Assembly (NCBI GenBank): GCA_001592805.2
Contig: CP051142.1
Location: forward strand, 124,001 to 188,000
DNA: 64,000 nt
Direction of reading: 5' to 3'
Origin: Peltaster fructicola
Taxonomy: Eukaryota > Ascomycota > Dothideomycetes
A program made the position numbers and the translations under genes. Under the pieces are notes generated by a model. The model saw only the letters and a list, made by a program, of their open reading frames with translations. It was not told the origin of the DNA and searched no databases. This document shows, piece by piece, positions 10,986-22,157 of this stretch. How positions within the stretch are numbered: the stretch's first letter is position 1; every line of letters starts with the position of its first letter.

Positions 10986-12344
10986 ATGGCTTCCCGCAGT
11001 GCCAGCAGAGCTCTTTCAAGCTCATTGAAGCAGATCCGCACTCCACGCGTCGCCCAGCGCACTTTTGTCACAGCCCTGAACAGACCAAACACATTTGCTG
11101 CACAGAAGGCTGTAGCCGCCACCGCAAGCCAGCAGAGCAGAGGCGTCAAGACTGTTGACTTCGCAGGACACAAGGAGAAGGTCTTCGGTAAGAGCACACC
11201 ACGACATTACAGGCATTGGGCGAGGCTGACCATTTTCCAGAGCGTGCTGACTGGCCAAAGGACAAGCTTCTTGTGAGGACTCTACCTTTAGACAGACGCG
11301 TCTCGTACTAATGAGATTATAGGACTACTTCAAGAACGACACCCTCGCGCTTATCGGCTACGGTTCCCAAGGACACGGCCAAGGTCTCAACCTTCGTGAC
11401 AACGGGCTCAATGTCATCGTTGGAGTGCGAAAGAACGGCGCCAGCTGGAAAGAGGCAGTACAAGATGGTTGGGTTCCAGGCAAGAACCTCTTTGAGGTTG
11501 ACGAGGCCATCAAGAAGGGCACGATCGTCATGAACTTGCTCTCCGACGCTGCACAGAGTGAGACCTGGCCACACATCAAGCCAATGATCACCAAGGGCAA
11601 GGTATGTGCAGTTGTTGGAACACAGATCGCATGACTGACTCTACACTTTAGACTCTGTACTTCTCCCACGGTTTCTCACCAGTCTTCAAGGCACAGACCA
11701 AGGTCGATGTGCCAGAGGATGTCGATGTCATCCTGGTTGCACCAAAGGGCTCTGGTCGAACCGTCCGAACACTCTTCCGTGAGGGCCGTGGTATCAACAG
11801 CAGTGTTGCTGTCTTCCAGGACGTCACTGGTCAAGCTCTGGAGAAGGCTGTCGCTCTCGGTGTCGCAGTCGGCTCTGGCTACATGTACGAGACCACTTTC
11901 GAGAAGGAGGTATACAGTGACCTGTACGGTGAGCGAGGTTGCCTGATGGGTGGTATTCACGGTATGTTCCTTGCCCAGTACGAGGTCCTCCGTGAGCGCG
12001 GACACTCTCCAAGCGAGGCATTCAACGAGACCGTCGAGGAGGCTACCCAGTCTCTTTACCCACTCATTGGCCAGAACGGCATGGACTACATGTACGCCGC
12101 CTGCTCAACCACCGCCCGTCGTGGTGCCATTGACTGGAGCAAGAAGTTCAAGGAGACCCTCAAGCCAGTCTTCGAGGAGCTCTACGACAGTGTCTACACC
12201 GGCAAGGAGACCCAGCGCACAATGGAGTATGCCGGTCGTCCAGACTACCGAGAGGCATTCGAGAAGGAGATGGAGGAGATCCGTGGTCTGGAGATCTGGC
12301 GCGCTGGCAAGGCCGTCCGCTCACTGCGCCCAGAGAACAACTAG
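10986..12344 (+). CDS. ilv5: Ketol-acid reductoisomerase, mitochondrial
   Basis: Acetohydroxyacid reductoisomerase, the second common step of valine, leucine and isoleucine synthesis, Mg2+ and NADPH dependent, in mitochondria. CDS is join(10986..11187,11241..11272,11323..11601,11652..12344), 401 aa. Domains: mitochondrial presequence (about 1-50, rich in Arg/Ser), Rossmann NADPH site GYGSQGHG (90-97), and the knotted catalytic domain with LYGERGCLMGG and NETVEEATQ. The end (SLRPENN) matches the yeast Ilv5 end (KLRPENQ). Exon 2 is only 32 nt (encoding ERADWPKDKLL). Its two flanking introns (53 and 50 bp) are GT-AG with family-perfect junctions. The third intron is 50 bp. Confidence 0.97.
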
Positions 12345-13080
12345 AGGAGGTCTCGAAGTTTTGCCGTTGCAGCGGGCCTTACACTTGGCTGGTTGATGGT
12401 GGTAGGTCTGTTACGTGCGAGGTATCAAGCCAAGCACCCAGATCATCCATCACCTGAGCCTCGCAAGTCTCAAGAGATATGAGTCTGAGCCAAGGCTTCT
12501 GTTATACTACACACAGGCGCTAGGAAAGCGATTCTTTTGTATCAACTCTTGCTTTTCACTACCGTAGTTTCAATACCTGACTCATAAGCGTGCCGAAAGC
12601 AGTGCTGTTCCCTGGTCGGCGAATCAAAACGTGTCCACAGCATCGCCTTCTTCTGCATCCAATCCCCATTGAGTCGCGCCTCACGTTGATGATAGAGAGT
12701 AGACTTTTTCTTTCAACGCAACATTGGTCCACCATGCGCATTCCATAGGTACCACAGAGTGCATGAGGCTGCCTCGTTCTGTCCCGGAGACTAGGAAATT
12801 GCGCAGCCACGAAACAGAAAGCAGTAGCAGAGCGACCAGTACTTCCTAGCTATATTCCTTCGCCTATGGGCTTTCCTCTTTCACATGGTTATCTCTCCGC
12901 CCAGAGCGGTCGTGTGCTTTCCAGCTCGATAGACACGCGACTGTTGCTACACCTCCTCAATTGTACTTGGAGTGATCTTGTTGTTCGTTGTCACCGTTAT
13001 CATCCGGCATCATGATGTCGATACATCATACTTAATTTGCAACAGCTTTGGCCTGCGGTACAAACGAATACGAACCGACG
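12345..13080. other. Intergenic region, ILV5 3' end to kinase 5' end
   Basis: 736 bp holding the ILV5 3' UTR and the kinase promoter. I see no gene. A minus-strand frame at 12559..12810 has no recognisable motif. Confidence 0.55.
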
Positions 13081-14349
13081 ATGCACACTTCGCCGTTGAG
13101 AGCAAGTCCTAGGTCACTGGGAAGAGCAGTACGACCGGGAGCACTGAGAACACAAAGTGACTTCCACAAGGATGATGACGACGTCGATCCTAGCACGCCG
13201 GTGAAACATACGAGGCAGCGATCAACAGCAATGCCCTCTAGACTTGCTCGACTTTCTGCAAGCCCAACAGAACAGTGTCCTATACCAGCTTTCAATCCAT
13301 CATCTCCTCTGTCACCTCGAGATTCGCTCGAACAGACACGAAGTCGTGGGTGCTCTGACACAGAAGGACCTTCCTCCCAGGATTTGATATATTTCGACTT
13401 CACAAAGATCGACTATGAGCTCGAGCGTGCAAGGAAGCTTGGCTCTGGACTGTGGAGCAATGTGTACATGTCTGAGCCAACACTATCGAGACCACAGCCA
13501 GTCCCGGGTCGACTGACACCTCCATACTCACCTCGTGCTTCGATATCTGCGTCGACCGCTGTTTTCGCTATCAAAGTTCCAGCCCGGAAAGACGCGAATG
13601 TCGTCCTGAGGCATGAGGCCAAGATGTTGTCACACCTACAGTCGTTCGCCGGGATGTCGCAGTATGTTGTCCCGTTCTTTGGCCTCGATGGGAGGAATGA
13701 CGCTCTTGTCTTTGAAGCTGTCATCGGTGGCTCTATGCACGACCTGAGCAATCGGTTGAGGCACATGACGGACTTTGCTCGGCATCAGGAAGTCGTCAGC
13801 ATCTTCCCTGGTCTTGCAATGGATCTCATCAGTGCTCTGGAGTTTATGCACGATGCGGGTGTCGTCCACGCAGACATAAAACCGCAGAATGTCCTGCTAG
13901 ACGTCTCCGATCACTACAGTCTGCCAGCACCTGTAATCCGAGCTCGCTTCATCGACTTCTCTGCGGCTTTCATTCCTTCAATTGAAGACAGCATGCCTGC
14001 CGGCGCTGGGACATGGGACTACATGGCTCCTGAGCAGATCAGTATTCAGAAGGATCTCAGCAAGCCAACATTTGCCAGTGACGTCTGGAGTCTAGGCATA
14101 ACTCTGTTGTCGGTCATTGTGCTGGGCTCGCCCTACACCGCGGCATGCGGCAGCAACTTGTTCATGCTTCGCGAAGCTGTCAAGTCTGGCAACCCTATAG
14201 GCTTCGCAAAGATAGATCTGAAAGTCAAAGAGAGGATGGACGCTTGTCAGAGCTTTATTGATTGTTGCAGACTTGCCTTGCAGAAAGACCGAGTGAAGAG
14301 AACGACTGCGGGTGCTTGGAAGAGATGGCTTGAAGCTCATGATGTGTGA
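13081..14349 (+). CDS. Protein kinase with HAD and DFS motifs
   Basis: Probable Ser/Thr protein kinase, single exon, 422 aa. The frame is open upstream to 13048 but the first ATG is at 13081. The N-terminal 110 residues are Ser/Pro/Thr-rich and probably disordered. Kinase landmarks: glycine loop GSGLWS (121-126), a proline-rich insert of about 30 aa, the VAIK-like lysine (FAIK, Lys165), helix-C Glu179, HADIKPQN (263-270), DFS in place of DFG (292-294), APE (316-318) and SDVWSLG. The three catalytic residues (Lys, Asp of HAD, Asp of DFS) remain, so activity is plausible. HAD instead of HRD makes it a non-RD kinase that would not need activation-loop phosphorylation. The last helix region is short. 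I cannot assign a yeast orthologue. It converges on the next gene with 23 bp between coding ends. Confidence 0.82.
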   Translation: MHTSPLRASPRSLGRAVRPGALRTQSDFHKDDDDVDPSTPVKHTRQRSTAMPSRLARLSASPTEQCPIPAFNPSSPLSPRDSLEQTRSRGCSDTEGPSSQDLIYFDFTKIDYELERARKLGSGLWSNVYMSEPTLSRPQPVPGRLTPPYSPRASISASTAVFAIKVPARKDANVVLRHEAKMLSHLQSFAGMSQYVVPFFGLDGRNDALVFEAVIGGSMHDLSNRLRHMTDFARHQEVVSIFPGLAMDLISALEFMHDAGVVHADIKPQNVLLDVSDHYSLPAPVIRARFIDFSAAFIPSIEDSMPAGAGTWDYMAPEQISIQKDLSKPTFASDVWSLGITLLSVIVLGSPYTAACGSNLFMLREAVKSGNPIGFAKIDLKVKERMDACQSFIDCCRLALQKDRVKRTTAGAWKRWLEAHDV

Positions 14350-14372
14350 TCGTTTCATCATTCATATTGTCG

Positions 14373-15621
14373 TTATACACTGCTCGTCGAGCCTTCATCG
14401 CTACTTGTTGGAGAATTGAAACTGCTAGAGCTTGGTACGACCCTACGTCGTTAGCATATCAGACAATCACACAACCATTTGTCTCACCTGTCACACCACG
14501 AGCACCAACTTCGGCACCGTCCTTTTTGTTCTCGTTCGAGATATGTGCCATCTGCTCTCTCGTCCTCATACTCTTTGACGACAGCGCCAACCACAACCAT
14601 CTTTTTGACTTTGATCTTGACTTGGCCACCAATGCCGACCATCTCTTGTGTAGTGTAGCTGTTCCCAGCCCATGTATGACCCGCAAGCCTTGCTCTCTCG
14701 GTCTCAGCCTCGAGGACGGCCAGCTCGCCAGCGTCACACTCGACCTCTTTCTCGACGATTTGAGTATCGCAGCAGCGCTTCCCACGTCCGCATTCAACGC
14801 CTTCGACACCTTCACCCAGGCCAGCGCCGAAGCCACCGCATGTAGAGTATCGTGTTCGCCAGGACCAGCCTCGCATGTAGGTCGTGTCGGCGGCTCTTAG
14901 TGATTGGCCGCAGGGCGAGCAGATCCAGACACTGTCTTCGCAAGTGCAGGGTGATCGCGTGATAGCCATTTGAGTGAGCTCGAAGCTGAGAATGTTAGCT
15001 CGACCTCGTTCACACTGCTGCTGCATACCACTCATGCTCCGTCGTGGGCTCGATCGAGGTTAGTCGATCCATAGGCGACTTCATACACGCTCTGCAGAGT
15101 CTTCGATGCCGCCCTCGTAGGATCGGTCGTGCGGGTGGCTTCATGATGCAGTTCTATGATCACATGAGCCAGAACATTACGCAAATGCAAAACACATACC
15201 CGACACACTATCTTACCGCATTTTCGACATTCGTCGACTAGGTCGCGAGCGCAGGACCCGACCCTGCCACTGGTGATACGTCCGATCTTGTCACCACCAG
15301 ACACAATCCATGCTTGCAAGCTCTCATTGAACGCCTTGCCAAGACGAAGTGCCGGGGTCTCGTCTTCATTTTCACATCTGAGCGCTCTGCCTATCAATTG
15401 TGTGCGGTTCTGTAGTAAACTCACACGAAATTGTCGACATGTTCGTGACAACTCATGAAGTGACGTAAGATCCAGGTGAGTGGCCAACTGCGACACGATG
15501 CTGTACTGTTGGTCAATATATTGTCCTACGTCGGCAACTCTGGCGACCTGGAGCCCACCGGTCCAGGTCGTGAGAGTCTCCGAGACTTACGGATAGCAAC
15601 GCAATGCCGTGCAGAAGCCAT
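14373..15621 (-). CDS. F-box protein with cysteine-rich zinc-binding domain
   Basis: Fungus-specific protein, modelled as complement(join(14373..14442,14488..14985,15029..15153,15200..15525,15591..15621)), 349 aa. An F-box-like helix set (QLATHLDLTSLHELSRTCR) comes near the N-terminus and would bind Skp1. Cys pairs follow, DECRKCGKIVCRNC and RLCRACM, then PCTCEDSVWICSPCG and a late CRSWCSWCDR, which together look like one or more zinc sites. The four introns are 45, 43, 46 and 65 bp, all GT-AG. The downstream three are fixed by family wording such as CR|NC and CDR|VVP. The 31-nt first exon is the least certain part: it is the only ATG that joins the F-box in frame. A substrate adaptor of an SCF ubiquitin ligase is the likely role (inference). 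Confidence 0.75.
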
Positions 15622-18436
15622 GCGTGTTGTTCAAGGTAAGCTTGTGATCGAAGTGATGAGTTGTGAAGGCTAGCTCTGCTTCATCTGGTTCATCCTCGTC
15701 AAGGCAAAGCACTCGAACCATGATGTACTGATTACCAGCGACGTCTGCATCGAATCGTCTGGCACAGAAGAGTCTCGACAAGACGTTTGTCTCGTAGACG
15801 GGTTGCATCATCAACCACAGCTCATGTGGGTCCGTGCTTTGAGCTTTGTTCTTGCCATTGTTTTATTCTACTTCATTCTTCACAACACATCGCTTGATCG
15901 CGGACTCCAGCTTGAGCACTATAGCTTGTCTAGATCTCTGCTCTTGAGCCTGTACTACCAGTCCATACATGTGGGTGGTGGTGTCATTGGAATGACCAAT
16001 CTGCAGCGACGGCGCTACCAGAGAAGCGCTGTGTTGATCATATCAATCAATCGACAGCACTTCTAGCATGAAGCTAACGACGACGACAATGAAGCCAAGG
16101 ATCGCAGGTCATGACAGACATACGCGATATTCTTGGCGAGACTGGGCGATGCCGCAAACTTGCTTGTTACGCTGTCCCAACGGCAGCAGCAAATACATAA
16201 CTCGGTCGACCTGAGCGCGAACTCAGCATTAGCTGTGATAACGAGGCATCGTAGCTTCAGAATGCTTGAGGCCGGTCGTACTGTTTGCGACGCAGCTGCA
16301 TCACGCGGTTCAACCGCAATGACTTACCAGTGGCGACACAGAGCCATTTAAACAACTGCAAGATACGAACGATACGATCTGAAACTGTCACCAGTCAAGG
16401 TTCACGATCACTAAGGTGCAAGTCGACCGTAACAAACCCACCAGACACCATATCACACTGTCGGACTTACCGCATGATCAACACTGTTTCGCGGTCTTGC
16501 TACTCCACCCACACGTGAAACGCATGTCATCGTATCCTGGCGTAAGGACGGCGGACTATGGTCTATGAGGTAGGCGTGGCGATCATCTCAGCGTTGGATG
16601 TCAGCACCCTGCGACACATGATCTCGTGTATCGTGCTGCTATGACCTGCAGGTTGGCGGTCAAGCAAGGCTGGAAAGGTATTGTGACCGACAATGCTTTG
16701 CCAAGTGGCTGAGCTTTACTGACAGTGGATGACCTGCTTGCCTCACATCCCGACGATTTCAATCGAACAATGACTCTTCCTTTCTCAGCTCTCAAGCTCG
16801 AAACGTGCAATGGGGCCAGGACGACGACTCAAGCTCATGCAGAGAGGGCTTCTATACATCCTGCATCCTTATGAAGCTTCAACAGATCGCTACAGAGAGA
16901 TCGCAAAGCTATTTTTCGATCGGATCCTCACTGGCGGGCTGCTGTGTATTGACTGACCAGCCATTGAAAGTGCTACAAGCAACCTCAGCTGGGCATTCAA
17001 GCGTGGCACGTCATCAAAAGATGCCCCAACTCCTCTCAACAAGCTCTCGAGTAACGCACGCACCGCTCTCCTGTTCCCAGAACCCCAGAAGGACATGTGC
17101 GTTAACATGATGCAGGACACACCGATCTCTGTCCGATGCATCGATTCCTCTGAACACATGCAAAGAGCTTCGTCATGGATGTAACCCATTGCTTGTTCCA
17201 GGCGCTTAAAACACCAATGAAAGCTCACTCTAGCACGACTTCTACTCACCGATGCTTGATATTTATCTCTCAGCACATGCAGCTGTATTTGACCAGTCAG
17301 AGGCTTGCCTTGGGTACAATTCACCCAGCCCTCTACAATTGACCTGCAGGCTTATGTCGGTGTATGCGATTTCTCAACGGCTCGACCACTCACCCGGAAG
17401 ATTGCTGGCGCCGACATGCTCCGCCTGCCGATCATCCTTCACACACTCCCGGACTAGCACAGACAATGTGGGCACCAGCTCAGTCTTCCATCACATACGC
17501 CGTGAACAGACTTTCCACATCGCAAGGGCCGGCAGTCGCGTGGACTTTCAAGACTTCGCCTTGTAGCAACAACTGGCTGGCAAGTCAGGCTATCAGAATT
17601 CGATCAGCAATCAGCATACATGACACAATCCATTGTGTTGTGCCCTGATCAGGACTTGTATAGCACAGCATGGTCGCAAGACTCGAGTTGCTGTCCGCGT
17701 CTATACTATCTTTCTACCGACAGCAGTTATTAGCAAAGCAAAGTGCTAATAGTCTAGTCGGCACGATCTATTCTTATAGATCAAGTCGACATGTCCTGCA
17801 GGTTGGCTTGGCCTTTCCAGGCGAAGACCGCAGTGGATCATGCAGACCGAAGGTCTTATTTCGCTGCCCTGGGCTATACCGCTTTCATCACGAGCTGAAT
17901 CCTTTCGCAACGCTAGATGACCTCTGTTCGGGTTGTGAGGCTGTTCAGCCAAACATCGTTGAGCGAGGAGAATCCTGCTGCTCCATCTCTCGCGTGAATG
18001 CAAGTCAATCATGTCAAGAGTGGCGTTTACCATGTACACTTACGCATTGTTCACCGGCCCTGATCTGGCATCATCGCTGCTTGACCTGCCCATCTATTAT
18101 TCAGCCGCTGCTACTCGAAGGACTACTATTAGGTCTATTGGAGCTATTCACCACGTCTGGCTCGTAACCTAATACTTGAAGGATTGCACATTCGTCGCTC
18201 CTTACACTCCTCAAGCTCCTATGAGGTGCCATTGACAACGCAATCTGGACACTGCCCTCACGAATACTCCTACCACTAACGCAAGCCTTGGCTCTGCCAC
18301 TTTGGCCTGTCATTAGCCAGTATCCCACAGCATATCACAAGAACCCAACAGCTGTCTCCTCGGGGATCATGTTATGACACCATCGCTGAGTGGTGGGCAA
18401 CACTACGCTTTATACTGAGAGTTAGATTGGCACGCC
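15622..18436. other. Gene-poor region of about 2.8 kb
   Basis: No convincing gene. Open frames such as 15803..16066 + (one hydrophobic segment), 16890..17324 - and 17670..18167 + have no recognisable domain and poor codon coherence. No tandem repeats, terminal inverted repeats or tRNA-like ends were seen. The 3' end presumably serves as promoter for the C2H2 gene. Confidence 0.55.
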
Positions 18437-21163
18437 ATGTCTTCTTCCGATGCTGGCACTTATCAGCCAGAAGCATCCACCAATGTCACAAGCGACAGAC
18501 CAAAACGTAGGAGAACGGGCGAAAGATCCTCCAGCTCTGATGATCGACTAAAACCTGAGGATTCGTCGTCGTATCGTAACACATCTCGCTCCTCCGCCGA
18601 CACCATGAACCGGTCGAGTGCTACTCCGAGCAGAGAGCTCAAGTTCACCAAAACCGGCCGCATCAGTAAGGCCACCAAGGGCGAGAGAGTCCATGCTTGT
18701 GATGAATGTGGCAAGGCATGTACAAGGTGACTCTTTGACATATCTGCTAACGACACAGCAGGTCTACACGCGGAACGAACATCTTGGGTTTGTCGTCCTG
18801 GTCGTCGTGACTGATCTCTTCTAACACTGCTCAGACGCCACAAGAAGAACCACAGTCCGGGCATGCTGCCATGTGACTATCCTGGTTGTGGAAGATCATT
18901 TTTCAGAGAAGACCTCCTCCAGCGCCACAAGCAACGACAGTATGAGCACTACCCGTTTGTCGACCGGACGCTAATCATATACAGCAATGAGCCCGACTCA
19001 TCACCACACCGTCGAGGATCGAGAAGTGACCATCCATCAGGAGGACATCCCTTCAGCTATGGACAGCCAGGCGTACAGTCTGTGAACGCCGAATGCATCT
19101 CCGAGATTCCTGTAGCTGGCACCACCATTACTGGAAATCTGCAAGATGGGCCGATGCTACCGACGCAGTCACGCACGAGTCTACACCAAGAACCATTTCA
19201 CAATCCTCCAGGGCAAGTACTATTGACACTAACCACCATAATGCTGACCTCGGATAGTGCATCGAAGACGCCTATCGCATTTCGTCCGTTCGAGAATCGA
19301 AGGAGCATCACCAGCGGTGCGGTATATCCTACATTCGGTGAACCAAGACGGCACAGCTCGCCAATACGGAATGCGTTCCCAGACCACCCATACTATGGTG
19401 CATCGGGCAGCTTACACAACGATGCCTATTACGATCCGTATCGCTATCCGAATGCGTCGCACTCGCCTAACTCAGCTGAATCAGCACTATTACCACTGTC
19501 GACTGTCGGTGAAGAGTCCATATATCATGCCTTCGGGACCATAAGCACACCGTCGTCAGATATATCAGCTGGGCCCACAGCAACAGGACCTTTCAACGTC
19601 AGCGTCCTCGATAGCAGTCATCGGAGAATGTCGAGCATACCACCACACATGACCAGCCCCGAAGAACGAGATCTGCTTGAGCAGATGGACTTGCAGACAC
19701 CTACAGCCAGTATGCAAGCTCCAGACTTTGGACCAAATATTGCACTAAGTGTATACGACAGAGAGGAGCGCTATCTTAACGCTTTCTGGCAGGTAGTACA
19801 TCCTTTGTGGCCAGTGGTACATCGACCGACATTCGATGTTCTCACTACGAGTCCGTTGCTCAAGGCTGCAATGATTTCACTTGGTGCGCAGTCTATTGGC
19901 GATGTCAACGACTTCTCCAATGCACGAATACTGCATGAACGATGTATCAAGGTGTTGAGGAAGCGCACCAATTCAAACAACCACTCCTATCGACTGTGCG
20001 ACATGCAAGCGGTTCTACTCATCGAGCTCTACTCGGTCTACAAGTCGAGGAGACCGCCATTGCAGACGTCATCCTGCTTCGAAGATGTCTTCCGTCGCCT
20101 CGCTGTCAATATAGAAGCATACCCGACCACAGCACCAGAGAGCTTCGCATCGATGCCAGATTTCGTCGACGCTTACTCAGGCATGCTACCTGAAGTGCAG
20201 AAAGAGGCCAAACGACGACTGCTTATTGCCTGCTACATCCTTGATCGGCAACACTCGCTGTTCTTTGGTAGGAAGGCTAGCGAGTGCCTCACCTCTACAA
20301 TCGAGTACTCGGCTTTCCCACAGCCCTTAGACGTCTGGAATGGCATACCAGAAGCGTCAGTCAATACTGCCTATGGACATTACACGACCGATGAGCAAAT
20401 GCATAGCTACACATATGAGGCACTCAACACAGTCGCAACACACGCACAACACAGCACGTCGCCGTACGATGCTTTCCGTTCATCCTTCCTGACTGCAGCG
20501 CTCAATGACATCGTCGAGGGACGAGGAGGCTCGATATGGAAGCCGATTGATGATGCTGAGGCATCGGCACTGCTCTACGCTGTCGACCAATCACCAAGGA
20601 CTCTTCTAGCATACCACATGTTCATGCTGTCCAAGAACACGCCAATTCGTGACCTTCTAGCTGTTGCAGGCGAGAGCTGGGTCATGGCGGAGAAGATCAC
20701 AAGCCAAAGCGTGTACAGCGCTGCGCAGCTGGAAGCAAGCACATGGGCTCGAGACAATAGCGCTGGGTCCAACAAGACCAATGCTCTCTATCATGCTCTG
20801 CAGATCCTCAACATTCATCGCGGCAGCACAACGCCTGGTGTGCTCTACCGCGATTGGGCAGTCTATATGGCCACTCTCGTGATCTGGATCACGGCCTATG
20901 TCACTCAGGAGGCAGGTAATCGCCAGAGATTAAACAACAGTGCAACCATTTCACAGAACGATATGGACAAGGCCGTCGACTCTATGATCACTGCTGGGCC
21001 ATTGACGTCTATCAGCTGGACAAATGCAAGCCTCATATTGCTCTGGACAAGGAGCAAGCTACAACAGCTCAATGCACCACACAATTGTGGTCTCACGAGT
21101 GGCTGTCTTGATGTGCTTGGCAAGCTTATCAGCCGTGGTCACGAAAATGGATGGCTACGTTGA
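18437..21163 (+). CDS. C2H2 zinc finger + fungal_trans regulator
   Basis: Putative nuclear transcription factor, CDS join(18437..18715,18762..18787,18835..18939,18985..21163), 862 aa. A basic NLS-like RPKRRR (21-26) precedes finger 1 (Cys88, Cys91, His104, His108; GKVYTRNEHL) and finger 2 (Cys115, Cys120, His133, His137; GRSFFREDLLQRH). A Ser/Pro-rich linker follows, then the fungal_trans domain (about 390-700: FWQVVHPLWPVVHRPTF, then ELYSVYKSRRPP). This tandem C2H2 plus fungal-specific middle-homology layout is well known in filamentous fungi; its targets are unknown. All three introns fall inside the finger region. Intron 1 (18716..18761) needs a GC donor (gcatgt) and the next exon is only 26 nt. 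Intron 3 (45 bp) is a multiple of three, so an unspliced frame stays open but would spoil the last His spacing. Confidence 0.86.
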
Positions 21164-21539
21164 GGGAGGGCTCAGTCTCACTCTTGGAATGAAAGTATAC
21201 CGGACAGGAGGCCGGTTCATATTCTCGCAGTGTATGATAGTGTATCAATGACATATGCGCAGTTGATTGCCATTTCTCGAGTAGTCAATGCTTGATCACG
21301 TGGCGTGATCTTCCGTAGAAAATGATGGAAAGGGTCCGGCAATGACGAACACTCAGCAATCCCACCATCGCTCATTCAAGTCACCGATTGCATCGCCACG
21401 AAACATAGATCTCACGCGACAGCACACACAGCAATCTTTCCTTTTTCATACACCACTACACTCTCGAAACTCCACCTGCACGACAGCACCTCTATAACCC
21501 TAGCCAAATCTCTTCGACCTTAGAACACACACCACAATC
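21164..21539. promoter_or_regulatory. MBF1 upstream region
   Basis: 376 bp between the C2H2 stop and the MBF1 ATG. The last 120 bp are rich in C/A and pyrimidine tracts (tctttccttttt, accactacac, cacctctataaccc) of the kind seen ahead of highly expressed fungal genes. Exact transcription starts cannot be read. Confidence 0.4.
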
Positions 21540-22089
21540 ATGTCTGAAGACTGGGATACCGTCACTAAGATCGGCAGCAAGGTGCGAGGACCAGGCACAG
21601 CAGTGCGCGAGACAACAATCAAGGGCAAAAGCGCTCTGAATGCAGCAGCACGTAGCGGTGCCATCATCGCCACTGAGAAGAAGTTCAGTACAGCAAATGT
21701 AAGGCCCAGCCCTACTACACTGAAACGCAAACTAATCTAGGGTACAGGCAGGAGGTAACCAAGAAGGTCAGCGTCTGACCAAGGTCGACCGCTCCGACGA
21801 CATCATTCCCACGAAGAAGGTCTCCGAAGAGGTCGCGAAGGCACTGGCAACCGCACGCACAGCGCTGAAGAACCAGAAGGGCACGACGATGACACAGAAA
21901 GATCTCGCTTCGAAAGCCAACGTCGATGTCGCAGCTGTCGCAGCCCTCGAGCGTGTCGGCGCAGATCTTCCTCCAAATTCACAAGATGTCATCAACAAGC
22001 TGCAAAGGGCGGCGAACGTGAGACTCACTGGTGACCACATTGGCGAGCCGTTCCTTGGACCAAAGAAGAAGGCTGCGGACAAGAAATAG
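21540..22089 (+). CDS. mbf1: Multiprotein bridging factor 1
   Basis: Conserved co-activator that bridges bZIP activators and TBP and also protects ribosomes from frameshifting during collisions. CDS is join(21540..21698,21748..22089), 166 aa. The N-terminal MBF1 domain is clear (MSEDWDTVTKIGSK, then RETTIKGKSALNAAARSGA and TEKKF). The C-terminal cro-type helix-turn-helix reads TQKDLASKANVD, then ALERVGADLP and LQRAANVRLTG. It ends in a Lys-rich tail, GPKKKAADKK. The acceptor at 21747 is chosen over an earlier AG at 21740 because the latter meets a stop at once. Slightly longer than yeast Mbf1 (151 aa). It converges on the dioxygenase gene, 68 bp apart. Confidence 0.95.
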
Positions 22090-22157
22090 ACTGCAGTGGG
22101 ATACTGCTTCAAAGAGCTAAAGCAAACTTGAATTGAAGGAACAGGAGACACTACATT

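Noticed and set aside
15476-15673. Plus-strand F-box-like frame (VLLVNILSYVG) with a gtaagc donor
   Set aside because: It is antisense to the minus-strand F-box gene, whose exons carry clear F-box and zinc wording; the plus reading has no continuation.
15803-16066. Possible small membrane protein on the + strand
   Set aside because: One hydrophobic run only, no splice partners and no family wording; likely chance.
16300-16400. tRNA-like ggttcaa / aggttcacg stretches
   Set aside because: No matching acceptor stem or anticodon arm could be drawn.
19213-19256. Apparent intron (gcaagt donor) in the C2H2 gene
   Set aside because: Its 44 bp would break the long open frame that continues into the fungal_trans domain.
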